Shown here: piece after piece, positions 6,161-10,864 of the stretch
Layout of the letters: every line of letters begins with the position of its first letter
How positions within the stretch are numbered: position 1 is the stretch's first letter
Assembly: GCA_013331015.1 (NCBI GenBank)
Contig: DUHF01000108.1
Coordinates: 1 to 10,864, forward strand
Source: Methanoregula sp.
GTDB taxonomy: Archaea > Halobacteriota > Methanomicrobia > Methanomicrobiales > Methanospirillaceae
Reading direction: 5' to 3'
Length of the DNA: 10,864 nucleotides
Made by a program: the position numbers and the translations under genes
Notes under the pieces: model-generated
What the model was told of the DNA's origin: nothing
The model's database searches: none
Seen by the model: the letters and a program-made list of their open reading frames with translations, nothing else

Positions 6161-7480
6161 GTGAGGCTGATGCAGTGCACCCGAATCCTGGCACTCCTCG
6201 CCATCCTGCTCTTTGCCTGGTCGCTTGTCCTTGACGACATGGCCACCCTGCTGGTCGCATCCCTGCTCCTCTCTGCACTGGTCGGGGCCGTCATCATCTT
6301 TGAGCAGAAGGTGCGGGAGGCGGTCATCTCGGTTTTTGTTGAGCGCGTGCCGGAACGCACGCAGGTACGGAAGGGAACAACCGTCCAGGTGACGACGAGC
6401 GTCACGGTAACGGTGCCGCCCGGTATGACCGTAACCATACAGGAGAGCCTCCCCTCAACGCTAGCCATACAGGACGGCATCACCTCGGTGACGGCTGAGC
6501 AGGCTGCATTTCCCGGCACGCAGAAGATGACCTACCGCGTCACACCCCTGGTGCATGGTGAATACCCGTTCTCCGGCATTGTCCTCACCCTCCGGGACCG
6601 GTTCTTTGAGACGGAGATGATCCTCTCCGCGCCACCATTCTCGGGACCTTCCCTGTTGGTCCAGCCCACCGGGCTCTTTGAGAGCGGCCCGCAGCGCATC
6701 ACGGCAGAGACCCGCGAGATCGAGAAGATGAGCGTGCTCTCGGGCTTTGGCATCCGGGCGCTGCGGGAGTATTATGCCGGGGACGATATGCGGAAGATCG
6801 ACTGGAAGCAGACCGCCAAGCATGACCGGATCTATGTCCGGGAATATGCCGGCATGATGACGCTTCCCCCCCTCATCATCATCGACCTCCCCGGGCGCAA
6901 GGATACCTTCTCTCCTGCCGATTTCGAGCATATGGTGGCAGCCGTGGCCGGCCTCTGTGAATACTCGGTCAGGACGTACCAGCACGTCTCGATCCTCATC
7001 ATCTCCGGGCCCAATATTATCTCGTTCATCGAAGAGGAGAAGGATCTTCTGCGCTGTATGACCGCGCTTCGGCGGTGGATGCACCCGGTGGACCGGCCCG
7101 TGCACCTTTACCGCACATCCGATCGCTCTGATCTCCGTGCGAGGATACGCACAATCGACGGGCTTGAGCCAGATGAGACGGGAGATGCCGTGACTAAATT
7201 TCTCCTGCACCTGCGAAGAGAGTACCAGGCCGGGCTTTCGGAGCAGCGGGTCCTGACGTTCACCGGCCAGATCATCAGGACCATCGGCCAGATGACCGCC
7301 GATGAGATGTATGTCTTCTCGCTCGGATGCGGGGATATCAGCCACCTGCGGCAGCTGGTCCGCCAGGCACGGGCGATGAAGGTTCAGGTTAACCTCAGGG
7401 TGCCCTCGCGAAAGGATCCGGTATGGTCAGGGTCTTCGCAGACCGGGTTCCGGGTCGATTCACTGGAGGCATTTGCATGA
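6161..7480 (+). CDS. DUF58 family membrane protein
   Basis: 439 residues. Two membrane helices near the N-terminus (about 8-24 and 29-47) are followed by a beta-rich region (about 55-170) and the DUF58 signature at about 199-229: R-A-L-R-E-Y-Y-A-G-D-D followed by R-K-I-D-W-K, then V-R-E-Y. A Rossmann-like or VWA-like segment comes next, beginning L-P-P-L-I-I-I-D-L (235-243). DUF58 proteins are usually encoded right after MoxR and are thought to act with it. The complete metal-site motif of VWA domains (D-x-S-x-S) is not seen; the matching strand reads D-L-P-G-R. The soluble part should lie in the cytoplasm, since an even number of helices precedes it. The start is GTG, chosen because of the GAGGTG site 9 nt upstream. 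The final ATGA is shared with the next gene. Confidence 0.92.
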   Translation: MRLMQCTRILALLAILLFAWSLVLDDMATLLVASLLLSALVGAVIIFEQKVREAVISVFVERVPERTQVRKGTTVQVTTSVTVTVPPGMTVTIQESLPSTLAIQDGITSVTAEQAAFPGTQKMTYRVTPLVHGEYPFSGIVLTLRDRFFETEMILSAPPFSGPSLLVQPTGLFESGPQRITAETREIEKMSVLSGFGIRALREYYAGDDMRKIDWKQTAKHDRIYVREYAGMMTLPPLIIIDLPGRKDTFSPADFEHMVAAVAGLCEYSVRTYQHVSILIISGPNIISFIEEEKDLLRCMTALRRWMHPVDRPVHLYRTSDRSDLRARIRTIDGLEPDETGDAVTKFLLHLRREYQAGLSEQRVLTFTGQIIRTIGQMTADEMYVFSLGCGDISHLRQLVRQARAMKVQVNLRVPSRKDPVWSGSSQTGFRVDSLEAFA

Positions 7481-7950
7481 ATGCTGTCAACACCGGATTT
7501 TTATTAAACGGCCTGCTGGCAGCAGTTATCCTCCTCTTCTCCCAGCTCTATCCATCCCCGGCAGCGTATGCTGCCCTCCTTCTCACGGTCCTCTTCATTA
7601 CCGTATTCCTGGTAACCCGTTCATGGGATGACCGTGCCGTGTACCTGGCCCTTGCCGGTACCCTGCTCGTCGCCGTCTTCAGTGCTGCGTCAGTCTGGGG
7701 CGGGCTTGCTGCGGCGTGGATGATCGCCCTGATCATTGCTTCTGTCATGGATATCCGCCTGACCCGTGCAAGCGCCAAAAGCCTTGCAATCGCGGCCTGT
7801 GCCACGGTCGGAGTCACCCTGTTTATCGATTCACAGAACCATGTGCCGGTCCCTCTCATGGTCGTCTGCTCTGCCGCATTCCTTATCCTTGCCGCAATAG
7901 CAGTCCGGAAATACCGGTTCCGGAAGCACTATTGCGGGGGTGCTGCATGA
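7477..7950 (+). CDS. Six-helix membrane protein, unknown family
   Basis: 157 residues, almost wholly hydrophobic, with helices at about 6-23, 29-47, 53-72, 75-92, 100-117 and 124-143. The C-terminal tail is basic (RKYRFRKHYC, 144-153), placing both ends in the cytoplasm. No conserved catalytic residues are visible. It starts at the ATGA shared with the DUF58 stop, with a strong GGAGG (7465-7469) 7 nt upstream, and ends with an ATGA shared with the next gene. MoxR/DUF58 clusters of haloarchaea also carry a multi-helix membrane protein after DUF58 (general knowledge). This may be a shorter counterpart, but I have not shown homology. Confidence 0.82.
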   Translation: MNAVNTGFLLNGLLAAVILLFSQLYPSPAAYAALLLTVLFITVFLVTRSWDDRAVYLALAGTLLVAVFSAASVWGGLAAAWMIALIIASVMDIRLTRASAKSLAIAACATVGVTLFIDSQNHVPVPLMVVCSAAFLILAAIAVRKYRFRKHYCGGAA

Positions 7951-8741
7951 AGATCCCTGCCCTGAACCCGTTCTACCGGGCCGCTCTTGTCCTGTTGGGT
8001 GCTGCGGTTGTCCTCATCCTTGTCGCGGTGATTACTCCTGAGAAAGGCTTAACCAGTGCGGCACTCGTGATTGCCGGGGTCTCCTGCATGGTTACCGGGA
8101 TCTTTCTTGCCGCCTTGTCAGGTCCCGAACCGGTAAATACCCGTCTCATCAGCCTGCTTCCCGTACAGGGCGCCATCAGCCTGAGCCGGATCTGCGCAGA
8201 TCTCGGGATTTCGGAAAATGCCCATTTCCTCCCCCCGGCCAAGAGCCGGAACGGGCGGATTATGCAGTTCAACCCGGTTGCCCCGTTCGATGGTGACGAT
8301 GCATCGATCCATGGGGACTCGTTTGTGATCCCCCCGGGACCAGCCGGGCTTCTGGTCATGCCTTCGTCGGCACCTCTCATCCAAGAGTTGCGGGCCAGCC
8401 ATGGGCTCGTGGTGCCCGCTGACGCGTCTGCCCTCCCGGACCTTATCCGGGAGGCCGGTGTCGAGCTGATGGAAACTGCAGACCGGATGAGCGTGGAGGT
8501 GAGCGGGACCACCATTACGGTCCGGATGGAGGGGTACCGGTTAATCGACGGGTGCCGGGCGGTGCAGGGAGAGTCTCCCCGGTGCTGTCTTGTCAGCCCC
8601 TGCCCGGTGTGCAGCCTTTTTGCATGCCTTATCACCGAAGGGACCGGACAGGTCGTCCGGCTGGAGCACTGCAGCCCCGATGCAACGGGCGCATCGGTCA
8701 CGCTGGTCTTCTCGCTCCTTTTGCCCGGGTCATCTGCCTGA
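7947..8741 (+). CDS. Two-helix protein with Cys-rich soluble domain
   Basis: 264 residues, last gene of the operon. Two helices (about 11-30 and 36-58) anchor a roughly 200-residue soluble domain. The positive-inside rule (K2, R11, R66) places that domain in the cytoplasm. It begins with a helical region (about 65-90) and has alternating alpha/beta character. It ends in a cysteine cluster, Cys203, 213, 214, 219, 222, 227 and 242, including C-P-V-C at 219-222. The layout of two helices, an alpha/beta domain and a final P-V-x-S-L-like helix recalls uncharacterised haloarchaeal two-helix proteins, but this is memory, not a search. The cluster could bind a metal or be redox-active. GGGGTG (7937-7942) precedes the ATG by 4 nt. 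Its stop codon lies inside the end of the convergent DUF1616 gene. Confidence 0.82.
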   Translation: MKIPALNPFYRAALVLLGAAVVLILVAVITPEKGLTSAALVIAGVSCMVTGIFLAALSGPEPVNTRLISLLPVQGAISLSRICADLGISENAHFLPPAKSRNGRIMQFNPVAPFDGDDASIHGDSFVIPPGPAGLLVMPSSAPLIQELRASHGLVVPADASALPDLIREAGVELMETADRMSVEVSGTTITVRMEGYRLIDGCRAVQGESPRCCLVSPCPVCSLFACLITEGTGQVVRLEHCSPDATGASVTLVFSLLLPGSSA

Positions 8742-9716
8742 ACGGATGGTCAGCCAGAGGTGCAGGTCCCGGTAACTTGCATTGATCCGGTCCATACCGG
8801 TCACACCCGCCCCGGGGACCGGATCAGCAAAGAGCAGAAACTCGATCCGGTTGTATGAGGCCTTTTGTGCGGTGAAATGGTATGGCGTTATCACGGTCTC
8901 GTTATGGGCAATTGGAACCGTGAACCGGTCGAGCAGGTCCATTGCCTGCACGGATGAAGTATTCGTCTTCTCGTTAAAGGTCATCGTCATGAGCCAGGTC
9001 TCGACCGTGTAGTTGACCGGGCGGTATTCATGGTTGCCAATACCGATGAAGAGCGAACCGGTCTGGCCGGTTGCGAGCCGGGTCGGGTAATCGGCGGCCT
9101 TCTGCTTCTCCCCAAGGATGAAGAACTCGGTGAACTTCTCGCCCTCTTTTGGCACCACGATGACAAAGACGGTTGTGGCAACCGCAGCAATGATGGCGAT
9201 GAGCAGGATGATGGAGAGGATACGGTCGGTCCGTGGAGCATCTTTTGGGAAGAACTCCTGGATGATGCCGGCCCGTATCCCGGCGAACGGAACGGTAAAC
9301 TGCTCGTTTGGGGGGAGTGCTGCCCTGCGGTACTGGGCGGCCAGGCACATGGCAACCGTGAAGAGGGAAAGGCAGATCACGATGGGGTCCAGCCGGATCC
9401 CCCACGGGGTGTAGTTGAGGGCAAGGCCGATAAGGGGGACGACGGCGATGGAGAGGCCAAACGAGAGGGCGATGCGTTCGATCCCGTCAAGGTCGCTCCT
9501 TTTCGGGAAGAGTGCGGCGATCAGGGCATAGCCCGGGAGAAAGAGGATGAGCGGGACGCCGAGGATGACCCGAAGGAAGGTCTCGTTTACCACCGGCAGG
9601 TAGATCGAGAGAACCGTGCAGGCAAGCCAGAGGTAGCAGGCCAGGAGATCCGGAGGGAATTTATGGGGAGCAAAGGCCTCGATGAGTGTCTCAACCGGGT
9701 CTTTGGTCTGCTCCAT
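8730..9716 (-). CDS. DUF1616 family membrane protein
   Basis: 328 residues. Five helices are predicted: about 22-40, 48-70, 82-100, 110-127 and 165-188. A soluble, probably extracellular, C-terminal domain (about 190-328) follows. The first part matches DUF1616, with G-V-P-L-I-L-F-L-P-G-Y (53-63), the L-F-P-K-R turn (69-73), and S-F-G-L-S-I-A-V-V-P-L (85-95). The domain after the last helix contains F-T-E-F-F-I-L-G (195-202) and G-I-G-N-H-E (225-230), as in many archaeal DUF1616 proteins. DUF1616 proteins occur near envelope and glycosylation genes; no biochemical role is established. At least four N-x-S/T sequons are present in the soluble part. No strong ribosome binding site precedes the ATG at 9716. 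The gene is convergent with the MoxR operon and overlaps its last codons by 12 bases. Confidence 0.9.
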   Translation of the reverse strand: MEQTKDPVETLIEAFAPHKFPPDLLACYLWLACTVLSIYLPVVNETFLRVILGVPLILFLPGYALIAALFPKRSDLDGIERIALSFGLSIAVVPLIGLALNYTPWGIRLDPIVICLSLFTVAMCLAAQYRRAALPPNEQFTVPFAGIRAGIIQEFFPKDAPRTDRILSIILLIAIIAAVATTVFVIVVPKEGEKFTEFFILGEKQKAADYPTRLATGQTGSLFIGIGNHEYRPVNYTVETWLMTMTFNEKTNTSSVQAMDLLDRFTVPIAHNETVITPYHFTAQKASYNRIEFLLFADPVPGAGVTGMDRINASYRDLHLWLTIRSGR

Positions 9717-9817
9717 GATCCAGTGAAGGTTGTTTGTCCTCGTATTTGGGGGTTTGTGTGCTTCCGGCGTGATGCGATGACGGCGATCTTTACCAAAGGA
9801 ATAAGAACCTTACGCCC

Positions 9818-9835
9818 GGTGCGGGACACCGCACC
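9818..9835. other. Perfect 7-bp hairpin, function unknown
   Basis: GGTGCGG (9818-9824) pairs with CCGCACC (9829-9835) around a 4-nt loop. It lies downstream of the T10 terminator and about 100 bases before the DUF1616 ATG. It could be an operator dyad or part of a leader. It has no T-run on either side. Confidence 0.45.
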
Positions 9836-9886
9836 ACCCCTGCGGCATTAAACTGCCAGTGAGCGCATCCGCTCCCTCGTATAATT

Positions 9887-9912
9887 AAAAAAAAAAGAAA
9901 AGTTAAAAAATT
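9887..9912 (-). terminator. T-rich terminator of the TIG protein gene
   Basis: Read on the minus strand, directly after the TAA stop of the TIG-repeat gene, the DNA gives T6 (9905-9910), T4 (9898-9901) and then T10 (9887-9896), each broken by one or a few other bases. There is no stem before it. Bare oligo-T tracts are the normal intrinsic terminator for archaeal RNA polymerase, so this is a strong candidate. Confidence 0.7.
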
Positions 9913-10864
9913 TTACTGGGTGTTGAGGACCTTGGCCTTGTAGGTTGCGCCGCCGTCAACGGTGATGACCCAGATGTTCCAGTCGCCCAGCTGGCCTGCC
10001 GGGATGGTGACGTACCCGTTCAGGTTGGTGGAACTGATGGACTGGACCTTTGCATAGTGCCGGTTGACACCGCTAATGAACGTTACGTTGGTACCGGCCT
10101 TTGGCAGGAAGTCCTTACCCGTGATGGTGAATGCGACATCCGTACCTGCTTCGCCAACCGACGGCGCATATGTGCTGATGGTCGGGGCCGGCAGGGTCTT
10201 GACCGTCAGGGCACCCGCCTTATCCGAATACCCGCCATTGGCCGTGCTGACATTGGCCTTCCAGAGGTTGAGGCGTGCATTGGCCGGAACGGTCATGCTG
10301 CCAACAATCTCAGTCGACGATATGCTGTAGATGGTTGGGTTGATCGTGGTCGCATCAGCAGCCGCGCCGGTGCTCTGGTTCAGGAACCGGACCGTTGTTC
10401 CTGCGGGGTCGAAGTCCTTGCCTTTCAGCGTGAAGGCAACGGTCGTGTTCCGGTACGCGGTTGTGGGCGAGAGCGTCCCGATGGTCGGCTTGGTGTTGGT
10501 CTTGACCGTGAAGCCTGCCATCTTGCTGTTGACCCCGCCATCGAGCGTGAAGACATCGAGACGGTAGGCTGCTGCCGGTGCATTGTAGGGAATGTCGAAG
10601 CTGCCAAGGACCATCGTCTCGTTGACGCTGGTCAGCGCAGCCTGTATCGGGTTCTGACCGGTCATCCGGATGCGCACGGTTGTTGCACCGTCAATGAAGT
10701 ACTTGCCCTTGAGGACGAACGGGACCGTGCTGTTCTGGAACCCGCTGGTGGGGTTGATCGAGGTGATCATCGGGAGTTGTGCTGCCGTGACCGTGAAGGC
10801 ATCGTACTTGTTGACGGTTCCGCCATCGGTGGTCTTGACCTCGAGCCGGTATTTGCCGGCGGGG
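9913..10864 (-). CDS. TIG/IPT-repeat surface protein, 5' part missing
   Basis: The frame stays open from the TAA at 9913-9915 to the right edge, so the N-terminus lies outside the window; 317 codons including the stop are visible. An internal ATG at 10770 is not the start, because the codons before it continue the same repeat pattern. Three complete Ig-like TIG units can be read, at about 10770-10501, 10488-10198 and 10185-9916, plus the end of a fourth at the edge. Each unit opens with Pro-x-Ile and a Pro five or six residues on, has a [KT]-G-K-x-F motif about 20 residues in, and has a D/N-G-G near its end. About six N-x-S/T sequons are present. The C-terminus ends within the last TIG unit, with no membrane helix. 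TIG arrays are common in cell-surface and adhesion proteins; ligand and anchoring are unknown. Confidence 0.88.
   Translation of the reverse strand, partial: PAGKYRLEVKTTDGGTVNKYDAFTVTAAQLPMITSINPTSGFQNSTVPFVLKGKYFIDGATTVRIRMTGQNPIQAALTSVNETMVLGSFDIPYNAPAAAYRLDVFTLDGGVNSKMAGFTVKTNTKPTIGTLSPTTAYRNTTVAFTLKGKDFDPAGTTVRFLNQSTGAAADATTINPTIYSISSTEIVGSMTVPANARLNLWKANVSTANGGYSDKAGALTVKTLPAPTISTYAPSVGEAGTDVAFTITGKDFLPKAGTNVTFISGVNRHYAKVQSISSTNLNGYVTIPAGQLGDWNIWVITVDGGATYKAKVLNTQ

Larger units (their letters stand above)
9717..9912. other. Intergenic region before the DUF1616 gene
   Basis: This stretch separates the two minus-strand genes. From right to left on the minus strand it holds the T-rich terminator zone, a 5-bp GAGCG/CGCTC hairpin (9861-9874), a perfect 7-bp hairpin (9818-9835), and then the presumed promoter of the DUF1616 gene. 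A weak AT-rich match (AAATAC on the minus strand, about 9742-9747) is the only TATA-like sequence close to the start. The long plus-strand frame that covers it is antisense to DUF1616 and is not a gene. Confidence 0.5.

Noticed and set aside
6461..7345. Minus-strand open frame of 294 codons opposite DUF58
   Set aside because: It is a shadow of the DUF58 gene caused by high GC content and codon bias.
9030..9851. Plus-strand open frame of 273 codons opposite DUF1616
   Set aside because: It is highly charged Gly/Asp/Glu-rich low-quality sequence antisense to a clear membrane protein gene.
9913..10864. CRISPR-like or DNA-level tandem repeat in the TIG region
   Set aside because: The periodicity of about 290 bases is seen only at protein level as diverged TIG domains; there are no short identical direct repeats with spacers.

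Overview
The window looks like chromosomal DNA of a methanogenic euryarchaeon, most likely a Methanomicrobiales member of the Methanoregula type. This is an inference from gene content: several Thr/Pro-rich surface proteins full of N-glycosylation sequons, a tandem TIG-domain surface protein, a DUF1616 membrane protein, and a MoxR/DUF58/DUF4350/DUF4129 operon of the kind found in Euryarchaeota. Archaeal-type GGAG/GAGGTG ribosome binding sites, TATA-like boxes and bare T-run terminators fit this. No rRNA, tRNA, CRISPR array, transposase or phage gene was seen. Species identity cannot be fixed from the sequence alone.

Layout. 1-488 has no credible gene. It is AT-rich at the left edge and holds two diverged copies of a roughly 60-nt box (about 60-116 and 297-355), each followed by a GGGGGC/GCCCCC hairpin. 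489-1214 (minus) encodes a lipoprotein with three identically spaced six-cysteine modules joined by Thr/Pro linkers. Across a 147-bp divergent promoter region, 1362-2084 (plus) encodes another secreted protein with a Thr-rich linker. A terminator-like hairpin plus T-run and a second perfect hairpin lie in 2085-2246.

2247-8741 (plus) is a tightly packed seven-gene operon, with 3-4 nt overlaps or gaps of only a few nt: a small three-helix membrane protein, a 598-aa membrane protein (coiled coil, two Ig-like domains, cytoplasmic DUF4129 tail), a DUF4350 protein with two membrane anchors, a MoxR AAA+ ATPase, a DUF58 protein, a six-helix membrane protein, and a two-helix protein with a cysteine-rich soluble domain. 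The likely theme is a MoxR chaperone-type ATPase working with membrane-bound DUF58/DUF4350/DUF4129 partners on an envelope process. The exact substrate is unknown. The VWA and transglutaminase-like genes that often accompany such clusters are absent here.

8730-9716 (minus) is a DUF1616 membrane protein whose stop codon overlaps the end of the plus-strand operon by 12 bp. 9717-9912 is intergenic, with a T10 run on the minus strand that should terminate the upstream gene and an orphan hairpin. 9913 to the right edge (minus) is the C-terminal part of a TIG-repeat surface protein that runs off the window.
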